64,000 nt of DNA from Azospirillum sp. SYSU D00513 (GCF_017356015.1 NZ_JAFIQV010000027.1:43742-107741), one strand, 5' to 3'; positions 45,603-54,147 are shown, counted from the stretch's first letter. Notes: generated by a model not told the origin, from the letters alone. Program-made: numbers and translations.

Positions 45603-46334
45603 TCAGCCGAGCGGCTCCAGCGGCTCCCTGCGGCCACGCACCGGCGGCCGGAGATCGGCCGGCGGGGCGGCCCAGCGGACGGCGTTCAGGATCACGCGCT
45701 GGATGCGCGGGTCGTGATAGGTCGGGAAGGTTTCATGGCCGGGGCGGAAATAGAAGACGCGGCCCAAGCCGCGCCGCCAGGCGCAGCCGCTGCGGAACAC
45801 CTCCCCGCCCTTGAACCAGCTGATGAAGACCAGCTCGTCGGGCGGCGGCACGTCGAAGGGCTCGCCGTACATCTCCTCCCGCTCCAGCTCGATCGCGTCG
45901 GAGATGCCAGCCGCCACGGGGTGGGCGGGATCGACCACCCACAGCCGTTCCGTCTCGCCGGCCACCCGGTATTTCAGGAAGCAGCCCGTGCCCATCAGCC
46001 CCATGAAGGGCTTGGAGAAGTGGCTGGAATGGAGTGCGAGCAGCCCCATGCCGCCGTCCACGACCCGCCGCCGCACGCGCTCGGCCACCGCGTCGGACAC
46101 CTCCGCGTGCGCCCGGTGGCCCCACCAGACCAGCACGTCGGTCGCCTCCAGCCGCGCCTCGGTCAGCCCATGCTCCGGCTCGTCCAGCGTCGCGGTGGCG
46201 ACCTCCAGCCCGGCGGCGCGTAGGGGGGCGGCGATGGTCTCGTGCATGCCCCGCGGGTAGATGGCCGCGACGGCCTCGTTGTTGCGCTCGTGGCGGAACT
46301 CGTTCCAAACCGTGACACGAGGAGTGTTGTTCAT
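45603..46334 (-). CDS. ThuA-like protein (trehalose utilisation family)
   Basis: A 243-residue ThuA-family protein of class I glutamine-amidotransferase fold. Visible are VTVWNEFRHERNN at the N-terminus, VLVWWGHRAH, the segment GLLALHSSHFSKPF, and GRVFYFRPGHETFPTYHDP near the end. Rhizobial ThuA takes part in trehalose oxidation (3-keto sugar handling) with ThuB. Here no ThuB is adjacent, but a GMC oxidoreductase lies next to it, so a shared sugar-oxidation role is possible. ATG 46334 has no strong ribosome site. Confidence 0.85.
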   Translation of the reverse strand: MNNTPRVTVWNEFRHERNNEAVAAIYPRGMHETIAAPLRAAGLEVATATLDEPEHGLTEARLEATDVLVWWGHRAHAEVSDAVAERVRRRVVDGGMGLLALHSSHFSKPFMGLMGTGCFLKYRVAGETERLWVVDPAHPVAAGISDAIELEREEMYGEPFDVPPPDELVFISWFKGGEVFRSGCAWRRGLGRVFYFRPGHETFPTYHDPRIQRVILNAVRWAAPPADLRPPVRGRREPLEPLG

Positions 46335-46692
46335 GCGGCTTCGATGTCCCTTTCGCCTCGACTTGGCCCTGCCGTCTTACCGATCGGTCTTCCCGTGGCT
46401 CTCGATCCATTCGGCAAGAGCCGCATCAATCCGGCCTTGCCATCCTGGCCCGGTCCACCGGCTTGCCGCTCTATTTGAAATCGGCTTCCCCATAGTCGAA
46501 ACGGGTGTACTCCCTTTCGAATGCGGGTTTGGAAAACACCTCTACCGCGTCCTCGAAGTCCAATCCCCGGCTGGACAAGGTCGCTGAGCGCCTTTCGGGG
46601 GCGCAGCTGATCCCCATGGATCAAGTGTACCCACAAAAAATAAACTTCCAAGCCGGATCCAATGCTGGACGGCACCGGGCGGAAGGGCGCCC
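46335..46692. other. Intergenic region, nothing recognised
   Basis: About 360 bases, less GC-rich than average, with stop codons in all frames that matter. It should hold the ThuA promoter. No hairpin terminator or repeat was recognised. Confidence 0.4.
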
Positions 46693-46902
46693 TCACCGTT
46701 CCCCTTCCGCCTTGCGGACGAGGTCGCGGTGGCGGATGAGGTCGTCGTGGGTGGCGACCTCGCGTCCGTAGGGGTCGAGGACGGAGATCTGCTCGGCTCC
46801 GGCGTCCAGGAGGCCCCGTGCCCGCGACAGGGCGGCGATCCAGCAGGGGGAGGATTGGTGCCGGAGTTCGTGCCGGCGGATGTAGAGGAGGGTGTAGGCC
46901 AT
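46693..46902 (-). CDS. Small hypothetical protein
   Basis: A 69-residue protein, MAYTLLYIRRHELRHQSSPC followed by ALSRARGLLDAGAEQISVLD and a basic tail. The pattern beta-strand, helix, strand is plausible for a small folded protein, and codon use is normal, but the ribosome site (GGGCGGG) is weak. It has no recognised family and could be spurious. Confidence 0.5.
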   Translation of the reverse strand: MAYTLLYIRRHELRHQSSPCWIAALSRARGLLDAGAEQISVLDPYGREVATHDDLIRHRDLVRKAEGER

Positions 46903-46964
46903 GACCCGCCCAAGATGGGGTCAAACAGGCGCGGAAGCGAGGGGCGGCCTTGTTCCGGACGTGG

Positions 46965-46992
46965 AAAAGGCCGCCCCGTCGCCGGGGCGGCC
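46965..46992 (-). terminator. Terminator of the outer-membrane protein gene
   Basis: Stem GGCCGCCCC (46969-46977) with complement GGGGCGGCC (46984-46992) and a six-base loop. On the minus strand it runs into TTTT (A residues 46965-46968). It lies about 40 bases beyond the stop at 47033. Confidence 0.85.
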
Positions 46993-47032
46993 CTTCGATT
47001 GAGGAATGGAACGTCCGGATGCGGACGTCCGG

Positions 47033-47713
47033 TCAGAAGCGGTAGCCGATGGAAACCGACAGGACCGGGTAGAAGCGGTAATCCTCGACCTCGTCCTCGA
47101 TGTCCTGGCGGGCCTGCTCGATGTCCGACGCCAGCAGGGCGCCGACGGTCGCGTTGGTGGCGCGCAGGCTGACGTCGGCCTTGCCCTGGAACATCACGCC
47201 GAGGTCGGCGCCGACATGCAGGTTCGGCGAGAAGAGGCTGCCCTTCCAGCCGAGGCCGAGATAGGGGGCCACGCGCCGGAAATCGACCTCGCCCTCGAGG
47301 CGTCCGACGGCCGCGGTCGGGTAGTTGGTGCCGTTGACGTTGTAGAAGGCGCCCGACGGCGTGCCGGTCAGGTCGGCTTCGTTGTAGTTCAGGCGCAGGC
47401 CGCCGGTGACGTGGAAGCCGCCGCGGAAAGGATAGAGGTCGGCCATCGCGCCGAAGGACTTCAGCGTCAGGTCGCCGTCATAGGTGATGTCCTCGATGTC
47501 GAGGGTGCGGCTGAAGCTGAAGGCGTTCACGCCGCCGCGGACGCCGACATAGTCGTTGATCCGGTAGCCGACCTCGGCGCCGAGGCCGAGCGTGCTGATC
47601 TGCGGGGCGACGAAGACGCCAATCTGGCTGTCCTGCGCCAGGGCGGCGCTGGTCGAGAGAGCGGTGGCGGCGGCGAAAGCAAGAGCGGCGACGATGCGCA
47701 TGACGATCCTCAT
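47033..47713 (-). CDS. Outer-membrane beta-barrel protein
   Basis: A 226-residue exported protein. Residues 1-26 are a signal peptide ending SAALAQD. The rest alternates hydrophobic and polar residues (EVGYRINDYVGVRGGVNAFS, PYLGLGWKGSLFSPNLHVGA) and ends in YPVLSVSIGYRF, with the terminal Phe recognised by the barrel assembly machinery. About eight to ten strands are expected. The form is like OmpW/OmpA-barrel-type or porin-family proteins; ligand unknown. ATG 47713 is preceded by GGGGATC; the frame starts at 47743. Confidence 0.82.
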   Translation of the reverse strand: MRIVMRIVAALAFAAATALSTSAALAQDSQIGVFVAPQISTLGLGAEVGYRINDYVGVRGGVNAFSFSRTLDIEDITYDGDLTLKSFGAMADLYPFRGGFHVTGGLRLNYNEADLTGTPSGAFYNVNGTNYPTAAVGRLEGEVDFRRVAPYLGLGWKGSLFSPNLHVGADLGVMFQGKADVSLRATNATVGALLASDIEQARQDIEDEVEDYRFYPVLSVSIGYRF

Positions 47714-48011
47714 CTGATCCCCTTGGCGGGGATGGAACAACATTTCCGCCGAATAGCATAAACGTCCCTCCTATGACCAATGGCCTGACGCTTTTCCTTT
47801 TAGGAGATCTCGAACCGTTGCGGAAACGCAACTTGATGAACTTCAAATGTCACAATCTTGTCTACTAAGGTTGAAGCGAATTCTAAAGGAAGTCTGCGCG
47901 CTCGCTTCTCCGGCCGATGTGCCGGCGTGGACCTAGGCATCGACACCTTTCCGGCCGCAAGCCGTTGAAGGGGCACGCTCGGTTTCCTCCTGCCACGAAG
48001 GTACGTTGTTC

Positions 48012-50069
48012 ATGGCCGACATCGTCCGCACGATCGGGCGCGCCGTCCTGCAAAGCGCGCCGGACGCCGCCCTCTCACGCGAATGGCTGGTCCCCAATGG
48101 TCTGGGCGGCTTCGCCTCGACCACGCTGTCGGGCGCGGTGACCCGCCGGTACCATGGACTGCTCGTGGCCGCCTTGCCGGCGCCGCTCGGCCGGGTGGTG
48201 ATGCTGAGTCAGCTCGCCGAGCACATCCTGCTCCCCGACGGGACGGAGCTGCCGCTCGGCGGCGAGCGGGACGAGGACTGGCAGACGCCGGAGGCCTGGC
48301 GCGGTGCTGTCGCGGAATTCCGGCTGGAGGCGGGGCTGCCCGTCTGGCGCTTCGAGCGGGAGGGGATCCTCGTCGAGAAGCGGATCCTGATGCCCTACCG
48401 GCAAAACATGGTCAATGTCACCTACCGCCTGCTGGAGGCGCCGGGGCCGGTGCGGCTGAAGCTGCGGCCGATGCTGGCCTTCCGCCTGCTGGAGGAGGCC
48501 GTGGACCGGCCGATGTCCCGCGCCTACCGGGTCACGGCCGAAGGGGCGCGTTACACCGTGTCGGCCGGTGCGGACCTTCCGTCCCTGAACATGACGGTCG
48601 TGGGCGGGCCGATGCCCCTGACGCTGGACGGCGGCGACCGGCGGGAGATCTTCTACGATGTCGAGGCGGAGCGCGGTTACGACTCGCGCGGCGCCTTGTG
48701 GAGTCCCGGCTATTTCTCGGGCGAGATCGCGCCGGGCCGGTCCTTGACCTTCGTCGCGGCGACGGAGGACTGGCGCCGCATCGAGGCGCTGCCGCCGGAC
48801 GATGTCCTCGCCTTCGAGACGGAGCGCCGGCGCCGGCTGGTCGGCATGGCGCACCCGAGCCTCCGGACCGGGCCGATGACGGAGCTGGTGCTGGCCGCCG
48901 ACAGCTTCCTGTTCACCCCGGTCAGCCGCGCGTCCGACATGATGCGCGCCTGGGCGGAGGGCGACGAGGTGCGCACGGTCATCGCCGGCTATCACTGGTT
49001 CACCGATTGGGGCCGCGACACCATGATCAGCCTGGAAGGGCTGGCGCTGGTCACCGGCCGGGCGAACGAGGCGCGCTGGATCCTGCGGACCTTCGCCCAC
49101 TACATCCGCGACGGGCTGATCCCCAACATGTTCCCGGACGGGCGCGACGACGGCCTCTACCACACGGCGGACGCGACCCTCTGGTTCTTCCACGCGGTGA
49201 ACCGCTACGTCCGGGCGACCGCCGACCGCCACACGTTGCGGCTGCTGCTGCCGAAGCTCGCGGACATCGTGGAGCGCCACCGGGCCGGCACCCGCTTCGG
49301 CATCGGGATGGACCCCGCGGACGGGCTCCTGCGCCAGGGGCAGGAGGGATACCAGCTCACCTGGATGGACGCGAAGGTGGATGACTGGGTCGTCACGCCG
49401 CGCCGGGGCAAGGCGGTGGAAATCAACGCGCTCTGGTACAACGCCCTGTGCCTGCTCGCCGGCTGGACAGCCGAAGAGCAGGGGGAAGACGCGGCGCGGC
49501 CCTACCGCGAGATGGCGGCCCGCGCGCGTGCGTCCTTCAACGCGCGCTTCTGGTGCGAGGCCGCCGGCCATCTCCATGACGTGCTGGACGGGGAAGAGGG
49601 CGACGACACAGCCTGCCGGCCCAACCAGATCTTCGCCATAGCGCTCGACCACCCCGTGCTGGACCGCGACCGCTGGGACGCCGTGGTCGGGACCGTCCGC
49701 GACCGCCTGCTCACCCCCGTCGGGCTGCGGTCGCTGGCTCCGGGAAGCCGCGACTACAAAGCGAAGTATTTCGGTGACCTGCGCGCGCGCGACGCCGCCT
49801 ACCATCAGGGAACAGTCTGGGGATGGCTCATCGGGCCGATGGTCGAGGCCTGGCTGAAGCTCCACCCGGAGGACCGCGCCGGCGCGCGCCGCCTTCTGGA
49901 GGGCTTCCTGCCCCATCTGGACGAGGCCGGCGTCGGCACCATCAGCGAGGTCTTCGACGCGGAGGCCCCCTTCGCGCCGCGCGGCTGCATCGCCCAGGCC
50001 TGGAGCGTGGCCGAGGTTCTGCGCTGCTGGGCACTGACCGAACCGCCGGAGACGGCGGCATCGTCCTAG
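48012..50069 (+). CDS. Glycogen debranching-type amylo-alpha-1,6-glucosidase
   Basis: A 685-residue protein. The N-terminal 300 residues form a beta domain (SREWLVPNGLGGFAS, AVTRRYHGLLVAAL), and the C-terminal 370 are an (alpha/alpha)6 barrel of the archaeal/bacterial glycogen-debranching class (GDE_C, GH133-like), with GYHWFTDWGRDTMISLEGLA near 325 and the acidic DGLLRQGQEGYQLTWMDAK near 437-455. It should trim alpha-1,6 branches from glycogen. It complements the GlgE-pathway genes upstream in the window. ATG 48012 was chosen; TTG 48006 is possible. Confidence 0.88.
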   Translation: MADIVRTIGRAVLQSAPDAALSREWLVPNGLGGFASTTLSGAVTRRYHGLLVAALPAPLGRVVMLSQLAEHILLPDGTELPLGGERDEDWQTPEAWRGAVAEFRLEAGLPVWRFEREGILVEKRILMPYRQNMVNVTYRLLEAPGPVRLKLRPMLAFRLLEEAVDRPMSRAYRVTAEGARYTVSAGADLPSLNMTVVGGPMPLTLDGGDRREIFYDVEAERGYDSRGALWSPGYFSGEIAPGRSLTFVAATEDWRRIEALPPDDVLAFETERRRRLVGMAHPSLRTGPMTELVLAADSFLFTPVSRASDMMRAWAEGDEVRTVIAGYHWFTDWGRDTMISLEGLALVTGRANEARWILRTFAHYIRDGLIPNMFPDGRDDGLYHTADATLWFFHAVNRYVRATADRHTLRLLLPKLADIVERHRAGTRFGIGMDPADGLLRQGQEGYQLTWMDAKVDDWVVTPRRGKAVEINALWYNALCLLAGWTAEEQGEDAARPYREMAARARASFNARFWCEAAGHLHDVLDGEEGDDTACRPNQIFAIALDHPVLDRDRWDAVVGTVRDRLLTPVGLRSLAPGSRDYKAKYFGDLRARDAAYHQGTVWGWLIGPMVEAWLKLHPEDRAGARRLLEGFLPHLDEAGVGTISEVFDAEAPFAPRGCIAQAWSVAEVLRCWALTEPPETAASS

Positions 50070-50599
50070 GTCAAGGCGGGGGAGGGCTCCCTACGGCTCC
50101 CTTTCCCGAAAGTCGTAGTCTCGACGGGAATGGGTAGCGGCACCCCAGCCTTTTGCGCCCGTCAGGAACGCCCGTCGTGTCAACAGAACACAGTGCGGCG
50201 GAAAAAACACGGTTTAGACGGGCTGCGGCATTTAGCGTTTGACACGTGGGGACACGCCACCTGTGAAGAAAACCGTCTTCTCCTTTGAAATCAATAACTT
50301 GCAAGAAAGCCTATTTTTTAGGCAATCATGCCCGGACCCTTGAGTCTCCTTCACCGAATCGGGTGCCGCGATGGCTTGTCAACACACTTATCCACAGAGT
50401 CTGTGGAGAGCAGCGCCAGGAAGGGCTTGATCGCCGAAGGACGCAAGACTTTCGGCGTGTGCCGGTCGATGCGGCTAGGTTGTTTGCTTTTTATGAATGG
50501 GCGCCCGCCGGGGCTATAGTTTGTCCTGTAAACGACCACGGCGCCCGCGCGGGCTCCCGCCAGGCGGGAGACGGGCCGGCACGGTGAAGGGAGAGTCCG
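50070..50599. other. Intergenic region with AT-rich stretch and DnaA-box palindrome
   Basis: 530 bases without a supported gene. AT-rich sequence with hairpin GCCTA/TAGGC lies at about 50280-50330. The DnaA-box palindrome at 50388-50407 is listed separately. A possible promoter for the gene at 50600 has TATAGT at 50515-50520. GANTC sites occur at 50342, 50356 and 50397. Confidence 0.55.
50388..50407 (+). promoter_or_regulatory. DnaA-box-like palindrome with GANTC centre
   Basis: TTATCCACA (50388-50396) is a perfect DnaA box. It overlaps the palindrome TCCACAGAGTCTGTGGA (50391-50407), whose centre GAGTC is a CcrM methylation sequence. A one-mismatch box TGTGAAGAA lies at 50262-50270. Confidence 0.5.
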
Positions 50600-50908
50600 A
50601 TGCAGGATGTCTATGGGCATGATGTCTATGGAATCCCCAGCCCGCCGTCGCGGCGGGCCGGCGGCGGGCCGGATTCCGAAGCACGCCTCCGGGTTCCGGC
50701 CTATGTGGCGCCGGGCTTGGCCGCGGTCATGTCCGCCGCCCTGCTGCTGCATCTGCTGGTCGCGACGGCCTCCCAAATCCGGGGGGACGACCCCGCCGGC
50801 ATGATGTCCGCCCTGTTCGGCATGGGCTTCGTGCTGCTGGTGCTCCTGCCCTTCACGGTAGGCCTCGCAGCGCGTGCGCGGCTTGCCTGGACGGAAGCGG
50901 GCGGCTGA
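50600..50908 (+). CDS. Small membrane protein with two helices
   Basis: A 102-residue protein from ATG 50600, behind GAAGGGAGAGTCCG. The first 33 residues are polar and Pro/Gly-rich. Two membrane helices follow at about 37-55 (GLAAVMSAALLLHLLVATA) and 68-90 (MSALFGMGFVLLVLLPFTVG). It could be a small subunit or regulator, but no family is recognised. The leader carries the DnaA-box palindrome about 200 bases upstream. Confidence 0.65.
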   Translation: MQDVYGHDVYGIPSPPSRRAGGGPDSEARLRVPAYVAPGLAAVMSAALLLHLLVATASQIRGDDPAGMMSALFGMGFVLLVLLPFTVGLAARARLAWTEAGG

Positions 50909-51063
50909 GGCGGTTCCCCGCCGCCGATCCGCTCAGGACGCAAGCGGACGGGAATCGGTTGCCCAAACCCGCGGCCCACGCTTAAATCCGGCGCGCGGCC
51001 GAAGGGCCGGGCCGGCCGGGGCGCTTCGACCCGCTGCGGTGTTGGACATGGGGGAGCGGGCCG

Positions 51064-51408
51064 ATGGGACTTTTCGATTTCTTGAAGGTGAGCGTCACCG
51101 AAAAGAAGAAGCCGGCCGCGCCAAAGGCCCAGAGCTGCATCGAATTCGACAACAAGACCTTCCCGCTCGGCGCCATCACCACCAAGGGCTTCGTGGCCAC
51201 GAATTTCGACGGGTCGCTCATCCGCGGGCAGAACGCGCGGGTGACCGTCAAGGTGGACGATGCCTTCGGCCGCTTCTCCTTCGCCTCGACCGTCGGCGTC
51301 GCGGACGTCTCGGGCGGCAAGCTGGTGGGCGAATGGAACATGCTGACCCCCGAGGTCGAGAGCGCCATCCGCGCCTATGGGCAAGCCCGCAAGAAGGCCG
51401 GCCGCTGA
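51064..51408 (+). CDS. PilZ-like small protein
   Basis: A 114-residue protein whose residues 25-100 have the length and strand pattern of a PilZ-type beta-barrel (FPLGAITTKGFVATNFDGSL, VTVKVDDAFGRFSFASTVGV). The c-di-GMP-binding RxxxR and (D/N)xSxxG motifs are incomplete: only NFDGSLIRG resembles the second. It may therefore be a non-binding PilZ-like protein. ATG 51064 follows GGGGGAGCGGG. A weak terminator hairpin follows. Confidence in the fold is moderate. Confidence 0.55.
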   Translation: MGLFDFLKVSVTEKKKPAAPKAQSCIEFDNKTFPLGAITTKGFVATNFDGSLIRGQNARVTVKVDDAFGRFSFASTVGVADVSGGKLVGEWNMLTPEVESAIRAYGQARKKAGR

Positions 51409-51409
51409 C

Positions 51410-51427
51410 GGCCCCGCCGGGGCCTTT
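51410..51427 (+). terminator. Short hairpin terminator candidate
   Basis: Stem GGCCCC (51410-51415) with complement 51419-51424, three-base loop, then TTT. Short and weak, between two convergent genes. Confidence 0.45.
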
Positions 51428-51430
51428 CCG

Positions 51431-52903
51431 CTAGGGCTTGGCGGCCAGGGCGGCCCCCGGCGCGCCGGAGGGGAGGGCCGCCGCTTCGGCCTTCACCAGC
51501 TGCGGCTCCTCGGGCGGCGGCGCAAGACGCTCCATGCGCGCGACCCATTCCGACAGGGTGACGAACTCGCAACCCTTCGCGCGCAGGTCGCCGATGACCC
51601 GGGGCAGGGCGGTCAGCGTGGACGGATAGGTCGAATGCATCAGGAGGACGCTGCCGGTGCCGGCGGCGGTCTTCACATGCTGCACGATCTTGTCGGGATC
51701 GCGCACCTGCCAGTCGCGGGTGTCGATGTTCCACAGGACCGGGCTCATCCTCTCCTCGCGGGCGATGGACAGCATCTCCGGCGTGTAACGGCCGAAGGGC
51801 GGCCGGAAGAGCACCGGTTCGGCGCCGAAACCGCGCAGGATCCGGTTCGCCTCGGCGATCTCATGGCGCTGCGCCTCGGCATCCATGGCCCGCATGTCCT
51901 TGTGGGTCAGGCTGTGGTTGCCGATCTCGTGCCCCGCGGCGATGAAGTCGCGGATGACCTCGCCCTGCGCGGCGGCGACGCTCGCCACCGGGAAGTAGGT
52001 CGCCCGCACGCCCTCGGCGTTCAGAACGTCCAGGATCTTGCGCGTCACGACGCGGTGCGGCCCGTCGTCGAAAGTCAGGGCGCAGAGCCTCCAGCCCTCG
52101 CGCTGCAGGGTGGCCGGCGTGATGTCGAACTTGACGTCGATCACCACCGAGCCGAGCCGCCCCTTGTGCTGGCTCGTCCGTTCGATGGCCTTCATCACCT
52201 GGGCATCGTCCTTGCTGTAGGAGTAGGTGCCCTGGCTGGCCTGAAGGTTCGGCCGCACCGCACCGGGCGGGGCCGGGACGGTCACGGTGAGCGGCGCGCC
52301 GGCCGGCGGCAATGCCACGGCGCTTTCCACCGCGCGTGCCGGCTCCGGAGCCGCTGCCGGATCCGTGGCGGCCATCGCGGTCTCGGATGGGGCCGCCGGT
52401 GCCGGCTCCTTCCGGGCCGACTCGGTTGCTTCCGGCCGGCGCTGCTTGACCACGAGGCAGCTGAAGCCCGCGCCGGTGAGGCGCCGGCAAAGGCTGCGCG
52501 CGTCCACGCCGGGCGCCACGGCCGCGCGCAGGACCACCCCGTCCTGCTCCTCGCTTGCCTTCACATCGGGGGTCAGCGAGGCGGCCAGCGCCGGAGCGCG
52601 GCGCTGAAGCGACGTCCAGGTCCACCAGGCGTCGCCGTCCTTCTGGAAAAGGCCGAGCTGCAACACCGGGCCGCCGTCGGCCCGCGCCGGGCCGCCCGCC
52701 AGGCACCCGATGCCGATGAGGCCGGCGAGCGCCAGCGGCAGGATGCGATGGGTCAGGCCGGCTCGCGGCGGCGGAACGGGGGAACTGCGGAGCGGCGCAT
52801 GACGGGAAGTCGATCCACGGGAAGTCAGCCCGCCGGAAAGCTGTAGCGCCGTGCTCAAAATGTCTGCTCCCCGCTTTCGGACCCGGCACCGTACCGGAGC
52901 CAT
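51431..52903 (-). CDS. Polysaccharide deacetylase with SPOR-like domain
   Basis: A 490-residue exported protein. A signal/anchor helix is at about residues 50-68 (HRILPLALAGLIGIGCLAGG), then a SPOR-like peptidoglycan-binding region (about 75-140, VLQLGLFQKDGDAWWTW to GFSCLVVKQ). The C-terminal 230 residues are a NodB-homology domain of the divergent YibQ/DUF2194-like type with CALTFDDGPHRVVT, GHEIGNHSLTHKD and RPPFGRYTPE, holding the metal-binding Asp-His-His set. It should remove acetyl groups from a cell-wall or surface glycan. ATG 52903 was chosen; GTG 52924 is an alternative. Confidence 0.87.
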   Translation of the reverse strand: MAPVRCRVRKRGADILSTALQLSGGLTSRGSTSRHAPLRSSPVPPPRAGLTHRILPLALAGLIGIGCLAGGPARADGGPVLQLGLFQKDGDAWWTWTSLQRRAPALAASLTPDVKASEEQDGVVLRAAVAPGVDARSLCRRLTGAGFSCLVVKQRRPEATESARKEPAPAAPSETAMAATDPAAAPEPARAVESAVALPPAGAPLTVTVPAPPGAVRPNLQASQGTYSYSKDDAQVMKAIERTSQHKGRLGSVVIDVKFDITPATLQREGWRLCALTFDDGPHRVVTRKILDVLNAEGVRATYFPVASVAAAQGEVIRDFIAAGHEIGNHSLTHKDMRAMDAEAQRHEIAEANRILRGFGAEPVLFRPPFGRYTPEMLSIAREERMSPVLWNIDTRDWQVRDPDKIVQHVKTAAGTGSVLLMHSTYPSTLTALPRVIGDLRAKGCEFVTLSEWVARMERLAPPPEEPQLVKAEAAALPSGAPGAALAAKP

Positions 52904-53029
52904 GCCCCGCCCGTGCCATAGCACCCGGCCTCCACCCTATTCAAATGACATCGGTCGAAGGGAGTAGGAACCGGGCCGCCTGTGCTTTCGCGGTGACGGT
53001 CTTTTACCGGCGCGCGCGATCGCCGGCGG

Positions 53030-53055
53030 GGAACCAAGGGCGCAGGGGCACGGTT
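53030..53055 (+). promoter_or_regulatory. EcfG/RpoE2-like promoter box
   Basis: GGAAC (53030-53034), 16-base spacer, CGGTT (53051-53055), 58 bases before the DUF2934 start. Identical arrangement to the box at 43331-43356. Confidence 0.55.
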
Positions 53056-53112
53056 AAGCTTGACGAGTTACCGGCACAGCATTGCCGGGCCGACAAAAAG
53101 GAGAGGACCCGG

Positions 53113-53487
53113 ATGGCGGAGGACTTGGAAGACCGGATCCGCAAGCGCGCTCACCAGATCTGGGAGCGCGAGGGCCGGCCGGAAGGCCGTTCCGATGACC
53201 ACTGGAAGCTGGCCAGTGAGGAAATCGCGATCGAGGACAATTACAGGCAGACGCTGCTCCCCAACCCGGCCGGTGGTCCCGACGCGACGGCCGCCCGCAC
53301 CGAGCCGGTCGAGCCGGCCCTCGCCATGGCCAACCTCGGGGAAATGCCCGGCCTGACCGACCAGGGGGAATCCTTCCGGATTCCCGGGATCGAGGGCAGC
53401 GATCCCATGCCCGATCCGCAGGAAGCCGGCGCCCAGGCCACGATCGGCAACCGCGCCCGCCGCAAGACCCGCGGCCGCGGCGCCTGA
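53113..53487 (+). CDS. DUF2934 domain protein
   Basis: A 124-residue protein. The first 40 residues (EDRIRKRAHQIWEREGRPEG, DDHWKLASEEI) are the DUF2934 helical motif, common in stress-induced alphaproteobacterial proteins; the rest is Pro/Ala/Glu-rich and probably disordered, ending in a basic tail. ATG 53113 has AAAGGAGAGGACCC just before it. A GGAAC-N16-CGGTT box lies 58 bases upstream. It precedes the HPF-like gene by 75 bases on the same strand. Confidence 0.8.
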   Translation: MAEDLEDRIRKRAHQIWEREGRPEGRSDDHWKLASEEIAIEDNYRQTLLPNPAGGPDATAARTEPVEPALAMANLGEMPGLTDQGESFRIPGIEGSDPMPDPQEAGAQATIGNRARRKTRGRGA

Positions 53488-53562
53488 GCCGTCCGGCGTC
53501 CCGAATCAGGCCGGCCCCAAGCCGGCCTTGGCAAAGACCAGCCTTCCAGAGTGAGGAGCCCC

Positions 53563-54147
53563 ATGGACACCAACCTCGAAATCGCCTTTCACAACATGGA
53601 CACCCAGCCGGAGCTGGAGACCTACATCCGCGAGCGGGCGGAGAAGCTGGAAAAGCTGTACGAGCGGATCGTCGGCATGCGCGTCTCCGTCGAGAACACC
53701 CATCGCCAGCACCGCACCGGCAATGTCTATGACGTGCATATCGAGGTGATGGTGCCCGGCACCAACGTCGTGGTCAGCCGCAAGCCGCACAAGGCCAAGG
53801 AGCGCTACGCCCACCCCGACGCCCGGACATCGATCCGCGACGCCTTCGAGGCGGCGGAGCGGCAGCTCAAGGAATACAAGCAGAAGATCCGCAACGACGT
53901 GAAGGCGCACGACGCCGAGGTGCCGGGCCGGGTGTCGCAGCTCTACCCGAACGAGGACCACGGCTTCATCACGACCAGCACCGGCACGCAGCTTTATTTC
54001 CATCGCAACAGCTGCATCAACGTGAACTTCGAGGACCTGAAGTCCGGCGACCCGGTGAAGTACATCGAGGCGACCGGCGACACCGGCCCGACCGCCTCGA
54101 AGGTGTGGCTGGCCGCCGGCGCGGACAACGAACTCCACGCCTCCTGA
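53563..54147 (+). CDS. HPF/RaiA-like ribosome hibernation factor fused to cold-shock domain
   Basis: A 194-residue protein. Residues 1-110 resemble the HPF/RaiA (S30AE) domain that binds the ribosome decoding site in stationary phase (NLEIAFHNMDTQPELETYI, YDVHIEVMVPGTNVVVSRKP). Residues 125-190 are a cold-shock domain (PGRVSQLYPNEDHGFITTS, GTQLYFHRNSCIN) with aromatic RNA-binding positions largely conserved. ATG 53563 follows GTGAGGAGCCCC. Likely role: ribosome silencing or RNA chaperoning under stress. Such fusions occur in alphaproteobacteria. Confidence 0.87.
   Translation: MDTNLEIAFHNMDTQPELETYIRERAEKLEKLYERIVGMRVSVENTHRQHRTGNVYDVHIEVMVPGTNVVVSRKPHKAKERYAHPDARTSIRDAFEAAERQLKEYKQKIRNDVKAHDAEVPGRVSQLYPNEDHGFITTSTGTQLYFHRNSCINVNFEDLKSGDPVKYIEATGDTGPTASKVWLAAGADNELHAS

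Noticed and set aside
46965..46992. Reading the hairpin near 46.97 kb as part of a repeat family
   Set aside because: It has no second copy in the window and its T-run orientation fits a simple terminator of the barrel-protein gene.
50070..50600. Calling this region a replication origin
   Set aside because: Only one perfect DnaA box is present, and no hemE, parAB, repABC or dnaA gene is near; kept as a regulatory observation only.
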